38,509 bases of DNA from Calditrichota bacterium (GTDB taxonomy: Bacteria; Calditrichota; Calditrichia; Calditrichales; J004), in contig RFFS01000155.1 in NCBI GenBank assembly GCA_003696775.1, positions 1-38,509 on the forward strand. Direction: 5' to 3'. The notes below the pieces were generated by a model. The model saw only the letters and a program-made list of their open reading frames with translations. It made no database searches and was not told the DNA's origin. Made by a program: the position numbers and the translations under genes. This document shows, piece after piece, positions 26,550-36,698 of the stretch; position 1 is the first letter of the stretch; every line of letters begins with the position of its first letter.

Positions 26550-26966
26550 CTAATGAATATTTTTGACGATTTCCACGGCTTTCAACCTGTTCACAGCGCG
26601 TTTCAGCGCTACTTCAGCACGTACAAAGTCAACGTCGTCCTTATCTTTCCTTAGTCTTTCTTCCGCCCGTTCTTTAGCCTTTTGAGCCCGTTGCACATCA
26701 ATTGTTTCTGCCTGTTCTGCGGATTCGACCACAATGCGAATCACATTATCTTTTACTTCACAAAATCCGCCACTGGTGGCAAAATACTCTTTATGAGCAT
26801 CGCGCTCAATCTTAATTAAACCAATATCTACATTTGAAACAATAGCTGCATGGTTTTTTAGTACCTGAAACGAACCCTGCTGGCCCGGCAGGACACAGCT
26901 TTCCACCGGTTCATCCAGAACCGTCCCGAACGGTGTAACGATTTCGAGATGCAATGTTTCATTCAT
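26550..26966 (-). CDS. atpC: F1Fo ATP synthase epsilon subunit
   Basis: A 138-residue central-stalk subunit. The N-terminal beta-sandwich (HLEIVTPFGTVLDEPVESCVLPGQQGSFQVLKNHAAIV) contains the family pattern P-G-x-x-G-x-x-x-x-L-x-x-H; the C-terminal helical hairpin (AQKAKERAEERLRK...ALKRAVNRLKAVE) is complete. The ATG at 26966 has GGAG six bases upstream; an in-frame start 12 bases earlier is less likely. It is separated from atpD by a 115-base gap containing a terminator-like hairpin, unlike the tight spacing elsewhere in the atp genes. Confidence 0.94.
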   Translation of the reverse strand: MNETLHLEIVTPFGTVLDEPVESCVLPGQQGSFQVLKNHAAIVSNVDIGLIKIERDAHKEYFATSGGFCEVKDNVIRIVVESAEQAETIDVQRAQKAKERAEERLRKDKDDVDFVRAEVALKRAVNRLKAVEIVKNIH

Positions 26967-27011
26967 GATATGCTCCAAATGGTGTTCGACGAGTTGAAAC
27001 GAAACTTAAAT

Positions 27012-27040
27012 AAAAAGATGATGCAAAGCATCATCTTTTT
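27012..27040 (-). terminator. Terminator-like hairpin between atpD and atpC
   Basis: A perfect 13-base inverted repeat AAAAAGATGATGC / GCATCATCTTTTT (27012-27024, 27028-27040) with a 3-base loop, followed on the minus strand by TTTTTATTT. It lies 41 bases after the atpD stop and 45 bases before the atpC start. It could be a full or partial terminator, or a processing or stability element. Confidence 0.7.
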
Positions 27041-27081
27041 ATTTGTATAGTTACCAATATAAATGTAAAAATAACAAAGAG

Positions 27082-29365
<2,284 letters not shown>

Positions 29366-29366
<1 letters not shown>

Positions 29367-30889
29367 TATTCACCCTCGTAGCGAAATACTTCGACAAATT
29401 TTTGCAAAATATCTTTCATCTTGTCGGACAGTTCATCACTGATTTTGCCTTTTTCAACGATTTCGTTCAGCACTTCCGGATGTTTAACCTCGAGATGTTT
29501 CACGTATTCTTCTTCGAAACGTTTAACAGCCGATACGGGAATACTGTCTAAGTAACCGTTTGTCGCGGCAAATATGACCACAATTTGACGATTGAATTCA
29601 ATCGGGCTATACTGTCCCTGTTTCAAAATTTCCACCAGACGTTCCCCGCGGCGCAACTGCTGCTGCGTAGCCGGGTCCAGGTCGGAACCGAATTTGGCAA
29701 ACGCTTCCAGTTCACGGTATTGCGCCAAATCCAGACGCAGGCGACCGGCCACCTGTTTCATGGCCTTGATTTGCGCGCTTCCCCCTACGCGGGATACGGA
29801 AATACCCACGTTGATAGCGGGACGCACACCACTGTAAAACAGGTTCGATTCCAGAAATATCTGACCGTCTGTAATGGAAATGACGTTTGTGGGAATATAA
29901 GCGGAAACGTCACCGGCCTGTGTTTCAATAATCGGCAAAGCGGTCAGAGAACCGCCACCGAGATCATCGTTCAGTTTCGCCGCGCGTTCCAGCAAACGGG
30001 AATGTACATAAAACACATCACCGGGATACGCTTCGCGTCCGGGCGGACGACGTAAAAGCAGCGACACTTCACGATAGGCCCAGGCGTGCTTGGACAAATC
30101 GTCGTAAACCACCAGAGCATGCTTACCGTTATCACGGAAATATTCACCCATGGCCGCGCCGGAATAAGGGGCAATATACTGCAAAGGCGCGGGATCGCTG
30201 GCATTGGCCGCCACTACGATGGTGTATTCCATGGCGCCGTACTCTTCCAGTTTTTGAACCACCTTGGCCACGGTGGATGCTTTTTGACCTATGGCCACAT
30301 AAATACAAAAAACATCCTTACCTTTTTGATTGATGATGGTATCGATGGCCACAGCCGTTTTACCGGTCTGACGGTCGCCGATGATCAACTCCCGCTGACC
30401 ACGGCCAATGGGAATCATGGCGTCGATGGCTTTAATACCGGTGGCCAACGGTTCCTTTACAGGCTGGCGCTGGATCACACCTTCGGCCTTGCGCTCCACC
30501 AGGTTAAAGTGACTGGCTTTGATTTCCCCTTTACCGTCGATGGCAATACCAAGCGGATTCACCACACGGCCAAGCAGCTCCTCGCCCACAGGTACCTGCA
30601 CAACTTTATTGGTGCGCTTAACGGTGTCGCCTTCTTTAATCAGGGTATCTTCACCGAAGAGGATAACACCCACGTTATCTTCCTCAAGGTTAAACACCAT
30701 ACCCATCACATCATTCGGGAAGGCCACCAGCTCGCCGGCCATGGCTTTCTCCAAACCATGAACACGGGCAATACCGTCTCCCACCTGCAGCACAGTACCT
30801 ACTTCATAGATATCCGACTCTGTATGAAAATCCTTAAGCTGTTTTTTCAATATTGCAGAGACTTCATCTGGCCTTACTGCTGTACTCAT
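29366..30889 (-). CDS. atpA: F1Fo ATP synthase alpha subunit
   Basis: A 507-residue non-catalytic nucleotide-binding subunit. The P-loop GDRQTGKT is at 171-178; [33 protein letters not shown] and [16 protein letters not shown]...[15 protein letters not shown] are family hallmarks. Length is normal. GGAGAGG lies upstream of the ATG at 30889, 23 bases after atpH. Confidence 0.98.
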
Positions 30890-30912
30890 TATTTAAAACC
30901 TCTCCGTTGTTA

Positions 30913-31443
30913 CTAAGCAACGAGTTGCTCTTTTAACTTATTTAATTGATAGCGGATACTGTTGTCGATCACCTGACCGTTGATAAAAACACGGAAGCCG
31001 CCAATAAGTCCGACGTCTTCCTTCAGGCTCACCAAAACTTCCTTTCCGTACAGTTCCTGTAAACGCTTTTTAATCGCGTCGGCCTGTGCGGCGTCCAAAG
31101 GCTGTGCACTGACAATTTCCGCCTTAAGCTGATGACGATGCTCCATCATCAACACAGCGAAATCATCGACAATGTCGTCCAGTACATTCAGGCGTTTTTT
31201 ACGACACAACAAATGTAAAAAATCCAAAGTAATGCCTTGCAGGGAAGCTTTGAACAACGTATCCAGAGTCTGCTCTTTTTCGTTTATGGATATCAGCGGG
31301 TTTTTGATAAAATCAAAAAAGTCGCCGCTTTTGCGCAGCGTTTCGCCCAACTGTTCCATATCGGCAGCCACGCCATCCAGCTTTCCCGTCTCCTCCGAGA
31401 GGGCAAACAATGCTTTGGCATAGCGTTTTGATACTCGACTCAC
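30913..31443 (-). CDS. atpH: F1Fo ATP synthase delta subunit (OSCP)
   Basis: A 176-residue peripheral-stalk subunit linking F1 to subunit b. The opening SRVSKRYAKALFALSEETG and the C-terminal GKEVLVSLKEDVGLIGGFRVFINGQVIDNSIRYQL are typical of OSCP/delta. The start codon is GTG at 31443, 9 bases after the atpF stop. Confidence 0.94.
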   Translation of the reverse strand: MSRVSKRYAKALFALSEETGKLDGVAADMEQLGETLRKSGDFFDFIKNPLISINEKEQTLDTLFKASLQGITLDFLHLLCRKKRLNVLDDIVDDFAVLMMEHRHQLKAEIVSAQPLDAAQADAIKKRLQELYGKEVLVSLKEDVGLIGGFRVFINGQVIDNSIRYQLNKLKEQLVA

Positions 31444-31452
31444 AACAGCCTC

Positions 31453-31947
31453 TTAGTTTTTAATGGTTTTAGGCATCGAAGCGAGATAGCTATCGACAAC
31501 TTTCTTATTCGCTTCTTTGTCTATGGTTTGTGTTAAAACTTTTTCAGCGGCACCCAAAGCCAGGTCCACCACCTCGGCGCGCAGGGTTTTCAAAGCATCT
31601 TCTTTTTGCTTTTCAATCTCCTCTTTGGCCTTGGCTACAAGCGTGGTGGCTTCTTCACGAGCTTTTTCCACGATTTCGGTACGGGATTTTTGTGCCAGAT
31701 CCTGTGCTTCACGAATCAGTTTTTGCGATTCGGCATCGGCTTCGGCCAGCATTTTTTTATGCTTGTCCAACAAGGCCTGTGCTTCATCACGCTGACGACG
31801 CGCTTCATCCAGGTCCGTGCGAATGGAATCTTCCCGCTCCGTTATGGCGGCCAGCATCGGTTTTAACGCGACCTTATACAACAGACCCAGAACAACAAAA
31901 AAAGTAATCCAGGTCCAGATTATCATCCCAGGATCGAGATTTAACAT
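31453..31947 (-). CDS. atpF: F1Fo ATP synthase subunit b
   Basis: A 164-residue peripheral-stalk subunit. One N-terminal membrane helix (about 8-26, MIIWTWITFFVVLGLLYKV) is followed by a long charged helix rich in Ala, Glu, Lys and Arg that dimerises and reaches up to F1. The pattern LKPMLAAITERE after the membrane helix is characteristic. AAGGA precedes the ATG at 31947, 5 bases after atpE. Only one b-type gene is present. Confidence 0.94.
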   Translation of the reverse strand: MLNLDPGMIIWTWITFFVVLGLLYKVALKPMLAAITEREDSIRTDLDEARRQRDEAQALLDKHKKMLAEADAESQKLIREAQDLAQKSRTEIVEKAREEATTLVAKAKEEIEKQKEDALKTLRAEVVDLALGAAEKVLTQTIDKEANKKVVDSYLASMPKTIKN

Positions 31948-31952
31948 TTCGA

Positions 31953-32186
31953 CTATCCTTTAATTACGAGAAGGAATGTAACAACGATACCGAACAAAGC
32001 GATACCTTCCAACATAGCGGCGGCGATAATCATTGTTGTACGAATATCGTTACTGGCTTCGGGTTGACGGGCCGTTCCATCCATAGCCGAAGCGGCCAAC
32101 TTACCAATACCGATACCGGCGCCTATCGTTACCAGTCCAGCTCCGATTCCGGCTGCCAGATATGCATATGCAAATGCCAAATCCAT
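31953..32186 (-). CDS. atpE: F1Fo ATP synthase subunit c
   Basis: A 77-residue two-helix proteolipid of the rotor ring. The first helix contains the glycine-rich GAGIGIGKLAASAM, the polar loop ARQPEA (Arg40, Gln41, Pro42) and the second helix the ion-binding Glu60 in MLEGIALFG. The residue after Glu60 is Gly, and the Gln and Ser ligands of sodium-type c subunits are not evident, so proton coupling is likely. GGAGG lies upstream of the ATG at 32186. Confidence 0.96.
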   Translation of the reverse strand: MDLAFAYAYLAAGIGAGLVTIGAGIGIGKLAASAMDGTARQPEASNDIRTTMIIAAAMLEGIALFGIVVTFLLVIKG

Positions 32187-32230
32187 AATATAATCCTCCT
32201 AAGATTTTCTTTGTTTCAAGGTTGAATAAA

Positions 32231-33076
32231 TTAATGTTCCGGATTAAGGCTCATCCCGATAAACAAAGCGGAAAGAACCGTAAAAATGTATGCCTGTATC
32301 GTAGCCACCAGCAGCTCCAGCATGTAACTGAACACAGCAAAACCGATGGATACGGGCGCTACAAAATAAGATTTAAAAATGATGATCAAACCCAACAAAG
32401 CAAACAAGACGATATGACCTGCCGTCATGTTGGCAAACAGACGAATGGTTAATGCCACATGCTTGGCTATCAGCCCCATCAACTCTATAACAAACATCAA
32501 AGGCCATAACAGGATCGGTACGCCATGCGGTACCAGGTTTTTATAATAACCGATCGGCCCGCTGGTTTTGATGCCATATAATTGTGTAGCGAAAAAAGTG
32601 ATGGTGGCCAAACCGGCGGTAACATTGATATTTGATGTAGCCGTGCTAAACAAAGGTACCAAACCCATCAGATTGGCAATCCAGATAAACATAAAAAAAG
32701 TAACAAGTAGCGGCGTAAACCGCTTACCGTTTTCTTCGCCCATATTTTTAATAGCAATATCATCCCGGATAAAAGTGACCAGAATTTCCAGCAACATACC
32801 AAAACCGGACGGTACTTTTTTATTTTTTTTATAGCCCAGGGTAAACATCACAAGCAAAAACAATCCGGCCAGCCAGATCATAACCACATGATTGGTTATG
32901 GAGAAATCAACCGGCACGCCCAATATGTTAACAGGTTCAAAATGAGGCAGATGCACATGCAAACCGGGCAAATGCCATTCATGACTATTGGAAATGTGTT
33001 CCTGTATAAAAGCGCCGATATTTTCCTGCTGCGCGGCAGCCGTATCCGCTACGGCTTCGTGCTGTTCCAAAAACAT
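32231..33076 (-). CDS. atpB: F1Fo ATP synthase subunit a
   Basis: A 281-residue stator subunit that forms the proton half-channels. The key helix carries the essential Arg in ALTIRLFANMTAGHIV, and the last helix ELLVATIQAYIFTVLSALFI is typical. The N-terminal 50 residues are His-rich (His27, 32, 35, 40, 42, 45) before FEPVNILG; leaders of this sort are common in FCB-group subunit a. ATG at 33076, 5 bases after the AtpI-like gene, with a weak ribosome site. Confidence 0.95.
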   Translation of the reverse strand: MFLEQHEAVADTAAAQQENIGAFIQEHISNSHEWHLPGLHVHLPHFEPVNILGVPVDFSITNHVVMIWLAGLFLLVMFTLGYKKNKKVPSGFGMLLEILVTFIRDDIAIKNMGEENGKRFTPLLVTFFMFIWIANLMGLVPLFSTATSNINVTAGLATITFFATQLYGIKTSGPIGYYKNLVPHGVPILLWPLMFVIELMGLIAKHVALTIRLFANMTAGHIVLFALLGLIIIFKSYFVAPVSIGFAVFSYMLELLVATIQAYIFTVLSALFIGMSLNPEH

Positions 33077-33081
33077 ATAAC

Positions 33082-33459
33082 TCAGAACCTTTTCGTTTTA
33101 TGTGTGTGAAATATATATATCTCAATAATTTGAAATAGAAAGTATAATATAAAGAATACCACGATAAAAATAAAGCCGTTTGCAGCCATATTAACATATA
33201 TTGTGAAAAAAATAGCTAATATAATGACCACGCGCACAAGTTTACCGCGAAAGAAATTCTTTACAAAATCATCTGTAGTTTTTTGGGCGGCATATTTAAG
33301 ATTGAACGCTTCCATAAGGATATTGAGTCCCATAAGCAAAGCGGCCCATAACAAAGGACGAGATAATGAATCGTACCAATCCCCTGCCATTAATGTCAAT
33401 GCCACACCTGTAATGACAAACCAAAATCCACCGCCCCATTTTAACAATATTTTATTCAT
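33082..33459 (-). CDS. AtpI-like membrane protein (ATP synthase protein I type)
   Basis: A 125-residue protein with about four predicted membrane helices (roughly 10-30, 37-55, 77-95, 97-118). The ATG at 33459 overlaps the previous gene's stop by 8 bases; the longer open frame to 33534 has no support. In size, topology and position just before atpB it matches AtpI/UncI, which assists c-ring assembly or ion uptake in some bacteria. Sequence conservation in this family is low, so the call rests largely on topology and context. Confidence 0.65.
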   Translation of the reverse strand: MNKILLKWGGGFWFVITGVALTLMAGDWYDSLSRPLLWAALLMGLNILMEAFNLKYAAQKTTDDFVKNFFRGKLVRVVIILAIFFTIYVNMAANGFIFIVVFFILYFLFQIIEIYIFHTHKTKRF

Positions 33460-33703
33460 CTTTTTTATGCATTTGTTTAAAAACCAGCACCATGCGATAA
33501 AAGGACAATCCCAGGGCCAACAAAATAGCGGCAAGCAAAATCAGCCCGCCGCTGTTAAAATAGGTATCCAGTTTATACCCGATAAATGCAAAAAACACCA
33601 TGCTGCCCAGAAAAACATACCCGATGCTCAGATAAGGCGCCGCGTGCCGGAAGGAGGCGGTACGGTCTTCCCTGTCAGGTTCCGGGATATCAGGCCGGCG
33701 CAT
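33452..33703 (-). CDS. AtpZ/AtpI-family small membrane protein
   Basis: An 83-residue protein with two predicted membrane helices after a charged N-terminus. The pattern PYLSIGYVFLGSMVFFAFIGYKLDTYF...LGLSFYRMVLVFKQ fits the short AtpZ/ATPase_gene1 family (G-x-x-x-D in helix 1), which accompanies atp operons and is linked to F1Fo assembly or cation transport. It overlaps the bactofilin gene upstream by 14 bases and the AtpI-like gene downstream by 8. Confidence 0.75.
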   Translation of the reverse strand: MRRPDIPEPDREDRTASFRHAAPYLSIGYVFLGSMVFFAFIGYKLDTYFNSGGLILLAAILLALGLSFYRMVLVFKQMHKKDE

Positions 33704-34085
33704 CGGATTTGGGAGACGGGGCGGATTTCAACGGCTTTTTGGCGCCCATGGCCGATGTGCCGTCAAAAACGGCGCCTTCATCGATGATCAGTTTTTTCGC
33801 CTGCAATTCCCCTATCAGGCTGCTTTTATTTTCCAATACGAGTTTTTCGGCTACAATGACACTACCCTGTACCTGCCCGCCGATGATCGCGTTTTGCGCT
33901 TTGATATCACCGTCCATTTTACCACTTTCACCTATGGTGACGGTATTGTCGCAGGTCAGTGTCCCTTTGATGCTGCCATCGATACGGATGGAACTTTGCG
34001 TGGTGATGTTTCCTTCGATATGGGTGCCTTTACCGATGAAATTCAACTCGGTGCTGGCAGTCGTGCTGTTTCCTTTTAGCGCCAT
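33690..34085 (-). CDS. Bactofilin
   Basis: A 131-residue cytoskeletal protein of the bactofilin (DUF583) family. A flexible N-terminus (about 1-15) precedes a beta-helical core with regular short repeats (IGKGTHIEGNI, SIRIDGSIKGTL, KMDGDIKAQNAIIGGQVQGS, LIGELQAKKLIIDEGAVFDG), and the C-terminal tail is Pro/Ser/Lys-rich. Bactofilins form stable filaments and often recruit cell-wall enzymes or position ParABS components. It starts 20 bases after an M23 peptidase gene, a frequent pairing, and lies after parAB. ATG at 34085 with AAAGGGA upstream; the frame extends six bases to a TTG. Confidence 0.9.
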   Translation of the reverse strand: MALKGNSTTASTELNFIGKGTHIEGNITTQSSIRIDGSIKGTLTCDNTVTIGESGKMDGDIKAQNAIIGGQVQGSVIVAEKLVLENKSSLIGELQAKKLIIDEGAVFDGTSAMGAKKPLKSAPSPKSDAPA

Positions 34086-34105
34086 GCTCAATCCCTTTCT
34101 TTTAA

Positions 34106-34918
34106 CTAATTTTTTTTGATGTCTGACGGAACGCCTACATAACGGGTCGGATCGACCGGCCGGTTGTTATGCCACATTTCGAAATGCAGATGCGGCCCGC
34201 TGCTTATCTGTCCGGTTCCGCCCAACAAGGCGATCACCTGCCCTTTGCGCACCTTTTCCATCAACCTGACCAGGTTGCGCTGATTATGCTTGTAAACGGT
34301 TATAAACCCGTATGCGTGCTTGATGATCAACACATTTCCGGAACGTTCGGACCAGTCGCTGAACATTACCACTCCGTCCGCCGGAGCGCGGATGGCGGTA
34401 CCGGTTGGCGCGGCGATATCCATGCCGTAATGCGGTTCCAATTGCAGGTCGGTACTGATCATGCCCCGCGTGACAAAGCCGTCCACCGGCAGTAAGCTGG
34501 GAATGCTGTTAAACAACACCCGCGCCTTGCCCGGATCGGCGATGGCCGTTTCCAGATTGCCCGCATGCATCGAATCGGGACTCACCTTGTCCCCTACCTG
34601 CATATATCCGCTGAGTGAATTGCGTATTTTTTTGTTTATTTTACGCATGCGTTCCAAATCGGCCTGAACGCGCCCAAGCCGGTTCAGGCTGCTGCGTAAT
34701 TCAAAATTTTCTTCCTTTAAGCGATTGTAATCCAGCGCCACATCGGCCACTTTCCAATAAGTGGCGAATCCGATGATAATCGACACTAAGACAACCAACC
34801 CCAGAACGGTTAACAGGCGCAGGCTCCAGCGTCTGATGGTGAAACTGCGCGTTGCGTCCTTACCGTCCGGAACGACTAAAAAGGTATAGGAAGTGATTTT
34901 TCGTTTTGTTCGTGCCAT
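34106..34918 (-). CDS. Membrane-anchored M23-family peptidoglycan endopeptidase
   Basis: A 270-residue inner-membrane protein. The basic N-terminus is cytoplasmic, one membrane helix spans about 33-54, a coiled coil follows (62-98), and the C-terminal half (about 150-262) is an M23/LytM domain. Zinc ligands His163 and Asp167 (EPHYGMDIA) and His245 in GPHLHFEMW are intact, as is His211, so it should be catalytically active on peptide cross-links. It resembles M23 enzymes whose genes neighbour bactofilins and which shape cells. It starts 4 bases after parB and lies 20 bases before the bactofilin. Confidence 0.9.
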   Translation of the reverse strand: MARTKRKITSYTFLVVPDGKDATRSFTIRRWSLRLLTVLGLVVLVSIIIGFATYWKVADVALDYNRLKEENFELRSSLNRLGRVQADLERMRKINKKIRNSLSGYMQVGDKVSPDSMHAGNLETAIADPGKARVLFNSIPSLLPVDGFVTRGMISTDLQLEPHYGMDIAAPTGTAIRAPADGVVMFSDWSERSGNVLIIKHAYGFITVYKHNQRNLVRLMEKVRKGQVIALLGGTGQISSGPHLHFEMWHNNRPVDPTRYVGVPSDIKKN

Positions 34919-34922
34919 GAGT

Positions 34923-35801
34923 TTAATGTGAATTTATCTGCTCAAACAAATCCAGCAGGCGGTTAAGGTCTTCCGGAGAATAGAATTCAATTTCGATGTT
35001 GCCCCCTTCTTTTTTAGGGCGGATTGTTACTTTTGTACCGAGCGTATCGCGCAAATTATCTTCCGCTTTTTGTAAAAACACCGAACGTCGCGGGGCGCTT
35101 TTCTTACGGGTGGCGGGCTTATTTTGCGCCTCTTTGATCAGTTGCTCCACCTTGCGGACGGACAGGTTTTCCTTTAAGATTTTTTGCCAGATACTCATCT
35201 GTACCTTGGGCTGCGCAACCCCCAGCAACGTCCGGGCGTGCCCCATGGAAATTTCACCGTTGCGCACACTGTCCTGTATTTTGGGGGGAAGTTTCAACAG
35301 ACGGATGATATTGGTAATCGTGCTGCGGTCTTTGCCAATTTTTTGCGCCACATCATCCTGGGTAAGGTTGCACTCGTCGATCAACCGTTGATAAGCGATG
35401 GCCTGTTCGATGGGATTGAGATGTTCCCGCTGCACATTTTCGATAATGGCCAGCTCCAGCATCTCTTCCTTGGTTTCAATTTCCCGGATGTAACAGGGTA
35501 TTTTATCGAGACCGATTTCCGTAACGGCGCGCAGGCGGCGTTCACCGGAAACCAGTTCATAATGGTCTTTCATCGGCCGGACGGTAATCGGCTGGATGAC
35601 GCCTTTTTCTTCTATGGAGGCCTTAAGTTCCTGAAGCGCGATCGGATCAAATTCCAGGCGCGGCTGATACGGATTGGGCCGGATCAAAAACACATCGATT
35701 TGTTTAAGCGTGGCGTCTTCGTTTTCCGGCGTCTGTTTCGGGTCCGGTGTTTCCGGTATCAGCGCGCTGAGTCCGCGCCCCAGCCTATTTGTCTTTTTCA
35801 C
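34923..35801 (-). CDS. parB: Chromosome partitioning protein ParB (Spo0J type)
   Basis: A 292-residue DNA-binding CTPase. The N-terminus GRGLSALIPE is the usual ParA-contact motif; the ParB/Srx domain follows with PYQPRLEF and the CTP-binding GERRLRA. A helix-turn-helix (LTQDDVAQKIGKDRSTITNIIRLLKLP, residues about 150-180) binds parS, and a C-terminal dimerisation segment closes the protein. Start codon is GTG at 35801 with AGGAAG upstream, overlapping the parA stop by 17 bases. Confidence 0.96.
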   Translation of the reverse strand: MKKTNRLGRGLSALIPETPDPKQTPENEDATLKQIDVFLIRPNPYQPRLEFDPIALQELKASIEEKGVIQPITVRPMKDHYELVSGERRLRAVTEIGLDKIPCYIREIETKEEMLELAIIENVQREHLNPIEQAIAYQRLIDECNLTQDDVAQKIGKDRSTITNIIRLLKLPPKIQDSVRNGEISMGHARTLLGVAQPKVQMSIWQKILKENLSVRKVEQLIKEAQNKPATRKKSAPRRSVFLQKAEDNLRDTLGTKVTIRPKKEGGNIEIEFYSPEDLNRLLDLFEQINSH

Positions 35802-36552
35802 TCAACACTTCCTCTGCCAGGTTGATATAATTCTGACTACCCATGCAAAAGGCGTCGTACATGATGACCGGCTTCCCGAAACTGGGTGCTTCCCCAAGCC
35901 GTACATTACGGCTGATGACAGTATTGTAAACCTTTTCCTTAAAATAATCACGTACTTCGTTGGCCACCTGATTGCATAAATTCAGACGGTTATCGTACAT
36001 GGTGAGCAACACACCTTCTATTTCCAGCGTATTGTTCATGTTCTTTTGTACGAGATGAATGGTGTTTAACAACTGGGACAAACCTTCCAGGGCATAATAT
36101 TCGCACTGAATGGGTATCAGCACCGTATCCGACGCCGTCAGGGCATTCAGGGTTAACAGCCCGAGAGATGGGGGACAATCTATGAAGATATAATCATATT
36201 TTTCCTTAAGGGCACTTAATTGCTTACGCAGGCGTTTTTCCCTTTGCGTGGCGCTTACCAGCTCCACCTCCGCGCCCACCAGGCGAATGTGTGACGGGAT
36301 CAGGTCCAGGTTGGGAACCGACGTTTTGACCACGGCCCGTTCGGCGTCGGCGTCTTCCAACAGGGTTTCATAAATGGAAAATTCCTGTTCGGCGGGGTCC
36401 ACGCCCAGACCACTGGTGGCGTTGGCCTGCGGGTCCATATCGATAAGCAGCGTGCGACGCTCGGCCACGGCCACGCAACTGGACAAATTAATGGCCGTTG
36501 TGGTTTTACCCACGCCCCCTTTTTGATTGGTTATAGCGATTATTTTTCCCAT
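35785..36552 (-). CDS. parA: Chromosome partitioning ATPase ParA (Soj type)
   Basis: A 255-residue P-loop ATPase. The deviant Walker A KGGVGKTTTA lies at 11-20; DMDPQANATSGLG and YIFIDCPPSLGLLTLNAL complete the ATPase core. There is no N-terminal DNA-binding extension, so it is the chromosomal small type. The ATG at 36552 gives the family's usual opening MGKIIAITNQKGG; an in-frame ATG at 36573 is the alternative, and neither has a clear ribosome site. parB overlaps its 3' end. ParA and ParB move the origin region during replication; the genes usually lie near oriC. Confidence 0.95.
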   Translation of the reverse strand: MGKIIAITNQKGGVGKTTTAINLSSCVAVAERRTLLIDMDPQANATSGLGVDPAEQEFSIYETLLEDADAERAVVKTSVPNLDLIPSHIRLVGAEVELVSATQREKRLRKQLSALKEKYDYIFIDCPPSLGLLTLNALTASDTVLIPIQCEYYALEGLSQLLNTIHLVQKNMNNTLEIEGVLLTMYDNRLNLCNQVANEVRDYFKEKVYNTVISRNVRLGEAPSFGKPVIMYDAFCMGSQNYINLAEEVLSEKDK

Positions 36553-36590
36553 AAATCTTTTAGTGGCTCTCATTTGTGAATAGACTGGTG

Positions 36591-36619
36591 AATTTAGGAT
36601 GTCCGTGGAAATAAATCAA
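36591..36619 (-). promoter_or_regulatory. Candidate promoter upstream of parA
   Basis: On the minus strand TTGATT (36614-36619) and TAAATT (36591-36596) are separated by 17 bases, each with 4 of 6 consensus matches. Transcription would start about 10 bases before the ATG at 36573 or about 30 before the ATG at 36552, which favours the latter start. Confidence 0.3.
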
Positions 36620-36698
36620 GCACGGCAATGGGGCTTCCTTTCGTTTCAGGTGCCCGGGAGGTACACAAAGTGATTATTTTCCGGCGCCGCCCGCCCGG

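Noticed and set aside
29495-29510. parS-like sequence TGTTTCACGT within atpA
   Set aside because: Only the left half and the next two bases match the palindrome TGTTTCACGTGAAACA; the right arm is lost, and it lies in conserved coding sequence. No full parS was found by eye.
30086-30916. 276-codon plus-strand frame opposite atpA
   Set aside because: It lies wholly antisense to a conserved ATP synthase gene and encodes no known motif.
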